A program made the translations under genes and the position numbers. From positions 1 to 64,000 of the forward strand of contig JASWJB010000230.1 in NCBI GenBank assembly GCA_032433595.1: a stretch of DNA of 64,000 nt, read 5' to 3'. The stretch's first letter is position 1; every line of letters starts with the position of its first letter. The stretch is from Conoideocrella luteorostrata. Its lineage: Eukaryota > Ascomycota > Sordariomycetes > Hypocreales > Clavicipitaceae. The notes beneath the pieces were generated by a model. It had not been told where the DNA came from, made no database searches, and saw only the letters and a program-made list of their open reading frames with translations. Shown here piece after piece: positions 49,293 through 60,895 of this stretch.

Positions 49293-49974
49293 GATGTGCC
49301 GAGGGATACAATATCACAGGTGCCGTGCAAGAGAGCCGGCACTGGGTGAGGCGAGGTCGATCGCTATTGGAGCTTTGCGCTTCAGCTTTCAGATAACAGG
49401 GAACCACAGTCGTGCACAGCATGTCTCTTTTCTTCCAATGGGTTGGCAACTGCCAATGTTGAAGGGGCTGTTCGTATGACAATTTGACCAATCATGCCTG
49501 CAAGCGCATATCGAAGGTGCAGTGCGGCTCGCGAGCTGTCAAGCTAGCTCGGGCTCAAGCATGTGATGGTGTCTGATCCAGGATGATCTCACCAGCGCCG
49601 CCGAGGGAGGGAGGAGCTGTCAACAGTAGTTGCAGCCAGAGCGTAAGCGGGCGGGCACTAACTAATTAAATACAGCACCATCCACATGTCCATGTGTGTC
49701 ATGTCCCCACCAGACACAACGACGCTGAGTTGTTCATACCATTGATTGATTTTTGACATTGCGGGCGAGTTTCATAATCATCCGATCGATAACATGCACT
49801 ATTCTTTATAGATCTGCGGCGCTGTATACGGAGTGTTCGCATCGATTCCTTTCATTCCCCACTCTTAAACGTCATGATAGGAAACTATACGTGATATATG
49901 ATAAGCTAGACTTGCCGTGCAGAATAACCGACCACGTTGTGCATGCCCAAGTGTCAGCAAAGACGTCGTTGTCT
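49293..49974. other. spacer between patatin-like gene and LEO1
   Basis: Contains the patatin-like gene's upstream region and the LEO1 3' end. No gene or repeat is recognised. Confidence 0.4.
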
Positions 49975-51295
49975 CTATTCATCCTCATCCTCATCCTCAT
50001 CAACGACCTTTCGCCGTCTTGCTCTTGCGGATATTTCGGCGGCGTCAACCTCATCACCTTCGGCATCCTCGTCGGCATCAGGCTCCGCTGTCTTTTGCCT
50101 CTTGCTGCGCGACGGTCGCTCATCCTCATCATCATCCAGGAGCTCCTCATCATCTTCATCATCGCCCTCCGCCTCACTGTTCACTTCCTCATCGCTACCG
50201 ACCAAGAAGCCATCGTCCATATCATAGTCCTCACGTCTTCCTACACCTTGTGGCAGTTCATCATCAGAGTCATACTCTGGACGATGTCTCTTAGACTTGT
50301 TAGCGCCAGGCATTCCTCTCTTCCGCCCAGATCCGAAGCCTCGTCCACCTTCTAGATCTCCAATAGACAGGCCACCCCGACCCGAGCGTCCAAGTCCACC
50401 ATCCATTTTCAACGCTGCATTCTCTCGTCTGCGTTGAGCCTTCATCCTTTCCTTCTCTGCCATTTCGGCCTGTTTTTTTTGCAGTTCAGGGTCTCTAGTG
50501 GTGCGAATAATCATGTCGCCATCGTTTACCGACTTGCTTGCTTGCGCCATTCGCTCGGCCAGTGCCGCCAACGCGTCGTCTCCAACCGCCTTGTTGGGCC
50601 GCACATTCAACTGCTCTGTTAAATGGCCAACGGTCATGAGTAAATTGCTACCTAGCTCTGCTGCGGCGACATAATAGTGTCCGTCGTGGATCTCGTTGTA
50701 AGGTTTGCCTTGGGCTGGCGCAAGAGCCTTCTTCTGTATCTCGTAGTGCTCGCCTCCAACGGAGATGGTCAATGACCCATCGCTCCAACGGTAGATATTT
50801 GTGTTGCTCTGAAGATCACCAGTGCGTTCATCTTTGCGGACGCGTGCAACGTGCATGGGCCGGTCGGATTTCGCATTGACAATGTCGAACTCGGACGGTT
50901 GGAAGGTGTCCGCATTGTACTCCTCGGGTAAGAACTTGATGAATTTGGGGACGCGCATGACGCGGAGCTGATTGAAACGTGTCAGTAAGAAGTCGAGATC
51001 CTGTTCTGACAGAACATTAAAGTTTTCGTACCGTTCCGTCCTTGGGGTTTGGAATCTGGTGGCGGTAGGTTTGTACACCCATGACGACCCTATCTCGCGT
51101 CTCATGCGGCAGTGAATTATCATCGTCGTAATCTCTTCGTTTTGAATCGGGATCTTCGTCGGGGTCTGAAGCTAGATCATCATCATCGAGAACTCGCTCC
51201 TTAGATAGGGTTGGCAGGTTGTCGTCGCCCTCATCTCCAAAAAGGTCATCGCCGTTGCCTTCGAGATCGTCAAGGGGATCTTCAGAATCAGACAT
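49975..51295 (-). CDS. LEO1: RNA polymerase-associated protein Leo1
   Basis: Two exons, 51295-51032 and 50967-49975, with donor GTACGA and acceptor ATCAG; 418 residues. Leo1 is a subunit of the Paf1 complex, which travels with RNA polymerase II and supports elongation and histone modification in the nucleus. The first 60 residues are acidic (SDSEDPLDDLEGNGDDLFGD). The Leo1 domain follows at about residues 70-230 (GVQTYRHQIPNPKDGTLRVMRVPKFIKFLP... NTNIYRWSDGSLTISVGGEHYEIQ... HYYVAAAELGSNLLMTVG). A basic, Lys/Glu-rich stretch (LQKKQAEMAEKERMKAQRRR) and an acidic tail with DEDEDEDE complete the protein. The order acidic-domain-basic-acidic is typical. It is divergent from the MOB2-like gene across about 1 kb. 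Confidence 0.95.
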
Positions 51296-52340
51296 TGTGG
51301 CAAACTCTGATAAGATATTCCCGCCGTTAAGACTGGTGGTGCGCGATCAATGCAGAATAGGATTGTCGCAATGCGTGTCGAAAAAAGTGCTGCTGCAGCA
51401 AGCTGAGGTTGAGGAAGAGTAAATTACCAGTTTGGAACGCGAGGCTCCGCAGTGACTGATTCGGCCACCACTACGGAGTACACCCGCGCAAGGGATGGCA
51501 AGTACCTAGGTACCCGGGTAGCCTAACCCCTCCAACACCCAATGCCGTAGCAGATCGTTGCTGTAGGGTTACCCTGGGTTTCTACAATGCTGCTTTTTGT
51601 TTTCAGGTTCGTTGCTCAACTCCAACAGGCAGCCGATAGCAATACGAAGATAAAGCAATAGACAGCAACAAGCTGAGATATTCCAGAGTCATCCTAGTGG
51701 TTATTTTCGCGATAGGGCCGATGCTAATTGTCAATCTATCCAGCCACTTAGGCGGCCAGCAATGCCAACGTCTCGAGTGCTACAGTGCTGTGGTGAAGCT
51801 CAGGAGTAGCTTATGATTCTGGCTAGAATGGTCAAGTTTGGTGTAAAGTACTAACTACCGCGGTGTAGAGTACGGAGTAACCACCTGAGCAGAAGGCTAA
51901 CTACGGAGCAGTTACGGAGTACAGAACACGCCCACCGCCCAAGTCAATCACAGTCCTCCCTCCCCACATTTGGCGTCACCATCATCCCCGCCCTACCTAT
52001 CCCTTCGTCTCCCCGATAAACTCCTGAAGTCCTGGCTGGTTCTCCCGACCGACTCGCGGAGTTGGCTTTGACCCTGTGCTGTCTTAGACCCCCCATTCTT
52101 ACATCGCTCACTTCCCACTGCTTCTCTTTAGCGTGGCATCGCTTCTTCTATTTCACGCCGTTCTTCCGCTCCCGGTCCCAGAAGGGAGTTTCGACAGTTC
52201 TAGAGCTTCTTACGAAGTACACTGTGCCATCTCGCCCGCTTCCTCGCATACAATCCCGTGACGGGACCTTTTAGGACGCCCCCGAGACTCTTCTCTGCAT
52301 TGCTGCCCGCCGTCTCCTTCACCCCGCCTTTCCATCCATC
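51296..52340. promoter_or_regulatory. divergent spacer, LEO1 and MOB2-like promoters
   Basis: Bidirectional intergenic region of about 1 kb. Three TACGGAGTA copies (51472, 51871, 51913) and a CCTAGGTACCCGGG segment near 51507 lie here. The 300 bases before 52341 are pyrimidine-rich, as in many fungal leaders. No TATA box is evident. Confidence 0.45.
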
Positions 52341-54046
52341 ATGTCGAACCTTTTCTCTGGCATGTAAGTTGTCATCGCCTTGAGTGCTCCCTTTCATACC
52401 TCTCCTCCTATTTTACGACGTTATGAGCCAATGCCGTATACACTGGTACGCCAATTGATTCCGTTACCGAGATCTTGTCGACGAGCGGTGAGACGCAATG
52501 CTCCAGTGGCAAGTGTCTCTGGTTGCTCTACGCCACCCGACAAAAGAACGACCAAGTGTTGAAACTAGGAACCGCTTGCCCTTCTTATAGCCATTGCATG
52601 TGGCGCGATGGATGAATTCGACAATGTCGAACGGCTCGATTACAACTCCAGCCATAACGAATACATTATACGACGCATTGCCTTTGAAACTGCTGTGTGG
52701 TTTCATATATGGAGCATCTTACCCGTCAACGAAGTAGGCGTACGGCAGCAGTGGTTGGCTGTTTATCTTCTGCACTGAGCAGCACCTCTGGCGTCGAGTA
52801 GACGCTGGCTTTGGCCGATGCCTTCGTCGTTAAATGGATTTCCGAACTACAACGGAGCGATTCTCGTTATCGTGACAACATTGGCGTAACTGACTCTATG
52901 AAATTAGAAACGCTCGATTTCGAGGCGGCGGCTCAAACAAGCCGCCTGGACAAAAGAGCCCGTCTCCGTCAACCGGTAGTCAGCCCGCTCCTGTCGATAC
53001 AGCCTCTCAGGGAAGTCAGTCATCGACAAATCTCGCACCTAAGGTCCCCCCACTGCCGAACTCGCCATCCCTCGCCCAAACCATTGGTATGGACGAATCT
53101 AGTGGCGTCATGTCCAGCGGAGACGATATCATCAATAACTATACCCTCCCCCGACCGTTACCGTTATGGCTCAATGCCAATTATGTGAAACATATTGTCA
53201 AGGGAAACTTTATGACCCTCAGCGCGCGACCGAAGACTGTGGAGCAGGGAGAGTGGATGGCTCACCAAGGTTCGTATATTCCATTGGAATCACGACAAAC
53301 CACAATTCTCTGACGCCAAGAGGCAGTCGTCGAACATTACCGAAACCTATGGAACTTCGTGCGAGTTCTGCATGAGAAGGAAGAGGACGGCACGAGCATT
53401 TGCAGCCCCGCAACGTGTCCTCGTATGTCTTCAGGAGCGTGAGTTTGTTTCCTCGAAACCGGCAATTTACAGCAAACAGGTGGCTCACTAAATACACAGA
53501 AATCACTCCTTCACATGGTTGAACAACAGACGAGAACCGGTTGAACTTCCAGCATATGAATACATGACTTTAATGCAGCGGTGGATTTCTGGCAAAATTG
53601 ATGACACCGCCATCTTTCCAACAGATCCTTCCGGCGTATCATATTCGCACAATCCCAGCATCACCACAACTCCATTGTCGCAGCTGTCCAACCCAGGAGA
53701 TGTTGACTTTATTGGTAAGCGCTCAGGCTTTCCAGAGAAGTTTGTGGACATTTGTCAGATGATTTTCCGGCAAATGTTCCGCGTCTACGCTCATCTCTAT
53801 TGGGCTCATTTTACTGAGCCTTTCTATCATCTCAACCTTGAGAAACAGCTGAACAGCTGCTTCTCCCACTTCCTGTTGACGGCTACTGCTTTGGATATGC
53901 TGAAGCCGCAAGAGCTGGAGCCCATGCAAGCCCTGATTGATCTTTGGGCAGCGAATGGAACTTTCCCACCGGAGTCTAAAGCTTACGAGTACGCCAATCT
54001 TCGTGCTGGTGAACGGTTGCTTCAGCTTTCTGCGGTACCTCAGTGA
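52341..54046 (+). CDS. MOB family kinase activator, MOB2-like
   Basis: Four exons: 52341-52363, 52908-53269, 53327-53438 and 53500-54046, 347 residues. Donors are GTAAGT, GTTCGT and GTGAGT; acceptors are ATTAG, GGCAG and CACAG. Exon 1 encodes only MSNLFSG plus two bases, joined over a 544-bp intron to NARFRGGGSNKPPG. Residues up to about 75 are Ser/Pro/Gln-rich. The Mob1/phocein domain follows (LWLNANYVKHIVKGNF, VVEHYRNLWNFVRVLHE, LPAYEYMTLMQRWISGKIDD, FRQMFRVYAHLYWAHF). Predicted zinc ligands are Cys154, Cys159, His264 and His269. A loop insert of about 30 residues (about 208-240) precedes FPEKF. MOB2 proteins bind and activate NDR-type kinases such as Cbk1/COT-1 in polarity and wall morphogenesis. 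Assignment to MOB2 rather than MOB1 rests on the ELPAYEYM/IFPTD text. Confidence 0.9.
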
Positions 54047-57000
54047 CTCAATAAAGCGGATATATATATCATATTCGATATAGCGCCTTTTTGTTCCTTT
54101 GGGTTATTTTGGGCAGCGTCTTGGCTGTACCATGGAGTAGCACGTTCTTTATGCATGGGAGAATGGACTCATACTTATAACAATATTATCTGATGATTTC
54201 GTCGAGTTGGGAGAGTCCGCTGCGGGCCAGAGGAGATGCGAAATGGTGTTTCGATTCTCAGCATAGTTCGGCGCAGAAAACGGAGCATGGATGGAGCAGA
54301 AAGAAGACGAACATAAGAAGTGTTTTTAATACATAGGCTTGTACATTTAGGCATCTTCGATAACATCGATCAATAGAACCCTGCTGAATCTAAGTCAATC
54401 CTCTCATAAAGCATCCAGAACCTGACTGCTACTTACCCTATAAGACACAGTCACAAATACCGCTGGATTTGATGAACTGCCGCCCAAGCGTCCCATGTTG
54501 ATGCCTAACCAAAAAACCCTCATCATATGACTGTGCCCTTTCCCCCGTACTCCTCCTAGCTTGACACCGCGTCAACGCAGGGGGTAACGCAGGTGAATGA
54601 CCAGAATGGCCTGATTTACAAGCCGGTATAACGGCAAATGCCATGCCCAGCGCCCTTTGTGTTCCAGAACAAAGGACATGGCCGATACAATCCACTTAGT
54701 ATGCCGTACGACTGGGGCAACAACTAATACCCACGAAGAAGTCTGTTCCTTATACAAACACATCCGGTTTCTTCCCGTCTCTACGGAGTACGCCAACTAA
54801 CTTGGTAAGTATGCTCTACAAGTATTCCATGATGCGAGGATATGTGCCAAACAACCTGTTCTGTTTTACATAGCTATCTCCAAAAAGGAAAGAAAGAAAG
54901 AAAGATAAGCTAAGGTTATTCTTTAGATTCCTGTGCATTTTGTCTCATCGTCACCGCTTCGATCTTTCAATGCCGTGGTTGGAAATGGCTGAAACGCATG
55001 TGCATTGTATGCACGCTAAGTATGTGTATGTATGTGAAAATGCACGAGACAACTGTCCCCGCGGAAACAAAATTCTCTGCATATGAAGCACGTTGGCTAC
55101 TGCAGGTGAGCCATTAAAATGGCAAAAGAAAAAAAAAAGGCATCAAAAGTTTGTAGAATTCTGATCTCCCGGTGAGACAAACCTGCACGAAAGATTGGGT
55201 GGAAGGGGATAGCACGGTGGCTGGTGCGGATAGAGCCCTGCAAACTGCAGCTAAATTACAAGGACAGCCAACCCATCGTGCCACCCAGCGCCATGTGTCT
55301 ATGACGAGGATCGCGGCAAGATTCTTCCAGTTTTGCTCGTTTCTTTTTAGGCTTCTTTGTTTTCTAGTACTTACTTACAGCAACCAAGCGACGATGTCTT
55401 GGAATAGGACGTGGGTGTTTGGGGGGGCGGGCGTTACTTTGCAAGGATACGGCATGGACGATGTTGCTGACCGCAAAATCGCCCAACTTTGTGGGTTATG
55501 GAGAAGGGCAGTTCGTGGCCTCGGCGTGAGAGCTTGCCGAGTTTATCTCGCCCTCTTCATCTTACATTTTGAGGCTTGAGTCACCGTTACAGGGTGAGAG
55601 ATCCAGGACATAACCTGCGTGGATTCGGGTTGGGTCGCGACTTTTGTTGTCTGTTTTTGACAAATGCTCATACGAGCAAACATTTGATGGGAGTGGGAAT
55701 TATAGACCGACTTTTCCGGAATCAGCAATCTAGATATCCATCTACACGGACTGTGAGTTTGTTTGTCTATTACAGCCTGTCTGTGTATTTGGGATACCCA
55801 ATGACTTGGGTTGCATTGAGTCTATTTCAGGAACTGCTGCGGAGTATCTCAGCAATACTATGAGATGAACCTTGCCGCAATGATCGACCTGCGGGAAAAA
55901 TATATGTTTGTTTGGATGAGGCGTTGGAGCAGAACTGCCTACCCCAGTGACAATGTTCCTTGCCGCGTCATGGCGACATTCATGCTTGTAGACCTTGTCT
56001 TGGCTATGCTCACAACGGGCCATGCTCAGAATACTACAACTATAACTCAACTGGGCTAGTAACGGGCTTGCTAAGCTGACGCACCAAGAAATCATGTCCG
56101 AGACATGCCGCCGATAACTAGCAGGTGTCTTCAAAGGTGCGTAGGATTTCGGAGTGCCGGGCAAGGGTCAGAACAGGCACTACGCAAGCCTCTAAGACTT
56201 GTGTGTTGTGCCAAATAGCTCGTAGCATGTTCCAGATGGAGAGCGGTGGCTGAGCGCAACGATCGATTCGCCGGTATGGTACGGAGTAGTATGAGCGTGT
56301 TTAGCTCTTACAAAATGAAGTACTTTACGAAAACAGACCTTGACTGTCCTTGGCGGCATGGCCAATATCCATCCATGGGGGCACAGTCTGAATGGTGAGT
56401 GGCCGTGGTCATCCTAGAACGACGTGACCATGGGAGACACACGGAAACTGCGGCATCAGACAGGATCATCTGTAAAGGAGGGAGGGAAGCTTGGTGCCTA
56501 ACGTAAACATCATGAAGCAGCTGAGAGGCTGATCCTCGACAGAACCGAAGTCCGCTCACTATTAGAAGGGGAAACACACCGACTAAACAAAGAGGTCTTA
56601 GTATATGGGGCACCATGGCCGGCCATTATGCGGCCATGAGGCACTGTGGAGCTGCTGATATCACGAACAGTCTTGTGGTTGGATCATGGCATTTTCTGCC
56701 AGTCGGAGCAGCGGGCGCCCCATCCAGAGATCCAGAGATCAAGAGTAACAGAGGATTAACAGGTGGAGGGCTGGACCAGCCACTGCCTGAGGCTATGTCA
56801 ATGCCACTATGTGGTCATAAAGGAAATCTGCGCATTTGTCAGTTACATGGGCGACGGATTCAGGGTGCCGGGGACGGCAGAATCCGGTGGGAGAAAAGGC
56901 AGCAGGTAGAAGTAGGGTTGCTACAAGATGCAGAATAGGCTGCTCAGTATCTAGAAAATCTGCTCGTATATTCAGTATGGGCTAGTCTATTGATGGCGAT

Positions 57001-59531
57001 GAATGATGGCATGCGACGAGACTAATTGGACGATCACGTCGCATTTTCTTCTGAGGGGAGATGCAGTCTGGGTCAGGTGGTGGTGCGCGGTTGGGACTGT
57101 GGGTGTTGAGACACTTCGTACCACTAGGGTGAGAATCCGCGGGGAAGGTACATTGTCTCGCCGAGGAGGAAAGAAAAAAAAAAGAGAGTGGTGGGTCAGT
57201 GGGAGACATTGTGCTATCCATCTATCGTGCCTTCCATGCTTTGCGGCCACTCACCTCCTCTGAGGGTGTCCACGGTGCGGGAGAGCTAGACTAAATAAGG
57301 CAGTGGCTTCCCATGTCTCCCAAATGCTAGTTACATGTCTCCTGTCCCTTGCTAGGAGAAGGTCGTCGCGAGGAAGTCGCCGCGGACGTTCAATCAAGAT
57401 TCGAGCTTTGTCTCGCTTGCGGTCGAGTGAGGGGCGCCACTCGTGTTCCCTTGTTACGATTCTTCTGCTCTATCGACAATCTGGATTGTGCTCCGGTGAC
57501 GGTTTCTCGCTCGTGCCAAAATCCCTGTGTGGCCTGTTATTGGCCAAGTCGCAGACGACTTCCAACCACAGAGAACCGAAACCGAGGCCGTTCAGGTGCA
57601 AAATGGAAACAATGAGACCCTCTTGCACTCCTCTGATGACCCAAGCGCGCGACCTTGTGCCACAAATAGAGCAAATAGGAAGCGAGACCGTCGTAAAGCA
57701 CTAAACGGATGCCCCCGTCACCTCATCACCAGGTCTTTCACACAATACATTGCGCGCAGTCGTGGCTCGCTGTGGTCTCGCTCAGTGAGGCAAGCTCCCA
57801 ATTTGAGCCGATTTTAGCAGTTCGGTTCCATGTCAAAGGTTTCATCACTGCAAGCTAGAATGGCCGTTTGTGCCCGACCTGCCATCTTCGAACCCAAGGA
57901 CGACGATATGATGACATTATTATTCTGACCAGCGACTTTTCCTGATTTTTACTCCGTATTGGCTCCGGACTGGTTGTCGGCGGCTCATATCCTATCATAT
58001 TGCTCTTTCTTGCCTGGCCTTTTTCTTGGCCTTTTTCTTCTCGCGGTTCTGATCCGGAGAGGGGAGCCTCCAGGGTGTAAAACCACTTACCGTCTCTCTT
58101 GCACGAATGCAAGAATGGCCGATTCAATTTGTTGACTGAATCACTGACTATTCATTAACTATCCTGGAGCGTGGGACGCTGGTGTCTCCGCCTGTCAGGG
58201 ATAATAATCAATCCCAGCTTGTTTTTCAGTTGCAGATTTGTCTCGGTCCTTTTTCTTAATGGCTTCAGTCTAAACGGGAAGAAACCGCCGTTCCGGTACC
58301 CAGCATCGAAATGGCAAAGTCTTTCGACACAACAGGAGAGCAAGAGGTGACTGAGCCAACGCTTAGTCCCTACTCATCTTCCTACTTATAACTCTGCAAA
58401 TGATCGAAGACACGTCTAGGAGAATATTATGTCATGTCGTGTGCAACGATAGGTAGGTTGTACAAGGTTTAAGACAGCCCCATCATTGGCAGATCATTTG
58501 TGCACACGTTGGAATAGCCCTTTGCAGCCATGCATTGATGCTCTTTCTGCGCAGCAGAAGGGAACCTAGCTTTAACATGTATCTATCCTTTCCGCTCGGC
58601 CAAATTTCTGTCTTCGGCTACATCTGCTTTTTGGCACGGATTGGAACCACACAGAGTCTACCTGGTTGGGGCAAACCAGCCGAGCCGTGTGCGGGTAGTT
58701 TGTACAGTAGCTAGAAATTGTAATCGCTCTGTCTCTTGTGATGGCATGTTGAGCGTGAGCCATGTCCCGCTCGCGATTGCCAATAGCTGAGCAGCGGCGG
58801 CAAAACAGAACTATCATCCCGGTAAGGCTATTTGATAGTATGGCTGCCCAACCTGTGAGCACGCGGATTCATTCTTGGCCGTTTAGCCTGTGAGGCTTGT
58901 CAGGCGGACTGGATCTAGCAGTATCTTTGGTCCCTGGCCATGCCGCGTCTGCGGTGGTCCGTCTCGGGCAAGCTGTGATCAGATCCGTTTGGATATTCTG
59001 ATTGCATTGCCTGTTTACTCCGTACTAGTTTCTTGTCTATGCCTTGATCATCATGCACATTTTCCATCGACCGCCGGGAGAGACGTATGAAAGACGTGCA
59101 GAGAGAGGTGGGGCGCCCGCCTTCCTCTGGCCGAGTTGAAAGAAGTAATAGAGTGAGAGCAGTGATAGACATCTCTGTGGTGCTCGATGTCCCCCTCGTC
59201 TACATTTGGCAAACATCCCGCGAAGAGAAACCTTGTAGTACATCCATGGTTGTTGCTGCCCTTCTGCATCAACGAATCGCTACATATCAGCCGGGCTGAA
59301 CACATTGGTACCTAAGACCCAAGGTAACTAGGTAAGTAGGTATTTGTCGCTATTCTCTCGTTGGGCCCACCGGCCGTGTCTGTTACTCTCACGGCGCTTG
59401 GCTACCTGGGACCTTTCTCTCGTTCTCTCGCTGTGTTAGGTACTCGTCCAAAGGGGTCACCAAAAAACGTGCTGTCCGCCTACCATCATGCCTTGAACTT
59501 ACCTGCTTAACGAGAAGAGGCACCCCTATTG
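54047..59531. other. intergenic, 5.5 kb, no supported gene
   Basis: Starts with the MOB2-like 3' region, including a TA run near 54060. Frames of up to 140 codons on both strands (for example 55172-55579, 55742-56164, 57303-57704) have no family resemblance and mutually overlap. Four TACTCCGTA-type copies occur (54782, 56280, 57950, 59016), and a GGTACCTAAG...CTAGGTAAGTAGGTA region near 59308-59342. Confidence 0.4.
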
Positions 59532-60895
59532 TATATAAAGCTCAATTTTAATCGTGTATGCATTCTTTTTTCTGTCCAGTGTTTCTGGGTTTTCTGTTGT
59601 TGTTTTTGCCTCCTCTGATTGATAACTGAGCTGTTCATTTGCTTGATAATGTGCTTGGTGAAGACTGCGCGTTTTATGTAACCCGCTGGCCGTCCCACAT
59701 TGGCGGCAGGCGGGTGTTCCCATGCCATGCTGTTGCGGCGCCATGGATGTCGTTCAACAGTACGCCAGCTACCAGACTCTTCCTGCTTGGCTCCCAGTCA
59801 AGTTGGGCAATCCGGCGGCTATGTCGTTTGGATGCTGTTCGACCTCCAAACTGCCAGAGTCTGGCCCCCGGGACGGTCTGGTTGGCTGGGCTGGTAGTGG
59901 TGGCTCTTGCTGCCCGCCTCCTCATGGTCGGTCGCTCTTGCCTCCTCTTCCCCCACACCACACACCCATCCTCATCCCGTCTCGCACTCCATGAACACAG
60001 CAGAAGCCCACCCCTCCCCCCCCAGGCCGTGCTGCCATGCTTTGCTTGCTCACGCCCATCAGTCGTCCAAAGCCCGCACAACTACATAACCTATCTGCCT
60101 CCTCCCTCCCACCTCTTAGTGTATCTCTGTTGCTCATCGCCAAATCTTAATCCATCCTCTCTGACAAGGCCCTACTGCTCCTTGCAGCCCTTGCTACTCG
60201 CATCTTCTTTTCTTCTTGCTATAAACAGCATCTCATCTTGCTTGCGTTGCAGCCTACTCTTCCTGTTGCTTACTTCTCTCACCGATTACACACTCTGAAC
60301 AGTCCCCCGCCACCTCTTTCGGAAGTTACTGGATGTGTGCTTAGATGCCCCTCTTCGACGCGGCTTTGTGAAATCTTCAGAACTCGAAAAAGCCATTCAG
60401 ATTGTGTGAGTTGCGCTCTTGGATTTTCTACCTCTCGTTATCTCCCCAACATGTTGCTGTCCGGCCCGGGAAGCTTTCCTTGATGTCCAGATTTGAGGTT
60501 TGCTTTTTGCTCCCGCACCCAACTACCTCACCCTTGACAGTCTAGCCAGCCTTATTCAACAGGCTAACTACTGGTTTTGCTACTCTTACCTACACATATT
60601 TGATTTTGCTATTGTCAACTCTTGTTCTGTGCACTTGAGTCCCACCCACCGATTTCTCTTCTGCGGGCAGCGTCTCACGTTCTGCAATACCTACCTCTCT
60701 GCTCGTGGTCGTATCTTGACAGTGCAGTATTGTTCCATATATTGCTCAGCACCTGTCAGCTAACAACGACCTATTCTTATATAGATTGAAAGATTTCACA
60801 GCTTTAGATTAGCCAGTCTCGAACTTGGGGACTTTTATCTACCTACACCTACCACTTTACTTCCATCTGGATCTCGCTCACCCCAGCAGCTACAT
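59532..60895 (+). promoter_or_regulatory. candidate TATA box and long pyrimidine-rich leader of the bZIP gene
   Basis: TATATAAA stands at 59532-59539, and long CT-rich tracts follow (about 59940-60700), ending at the bZIP start. If transcription starts near the TATA box the leader is about 1.3 kb. It would contain several upstream ATGs, including a compact 10-codon frame at 60451-60483. Long leaders with upstream frames are common for fungal developmental and stress regulators. The start site is a guess; the leader may be shorter or spliced. Confidence 0.35.

Larger units (their letters stand above)
10122..59024. repeat. dispersed 9-bp element TACTCCGTA/TACGGAGTA, 47 copies
   Basis: Exact copies start at 10122, 10367, 11415, 11422, 15462, 16104, 16301, 16459, 16806, 17349, 17503, 17700, 17814, 18300, 24338, 24530, 25131, 25153, 25913, 30072, 30710, 31320, 32158, 37859, 37978, 37985, 38278, 38749, 38756, 38763, 44217, 44224, 44231, 45395, 45502, 45587, 45917, 45924, 46708, 46902, 51472, 51871, 51913, 54782, 56280, 57950 and 59016. 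Both orientations occur. Copies sharing a TA form chains at 11415, 37978, 38749, 44217 and 45917. None lies in a modelled exon, and none in the first 10 kb. Chance expectation is about 0.5 in 64 kb counting both strands. The span given covers the whole set; most of the span is unrelated sequence. Confidence 0.9.

Noticed and set aside
59639..60298. 219-codon plus-strand frame
   Set aside because: Low-complexity Leu/Ser/Pro text arising from CT-rich leader DNA of the bZIP gene.
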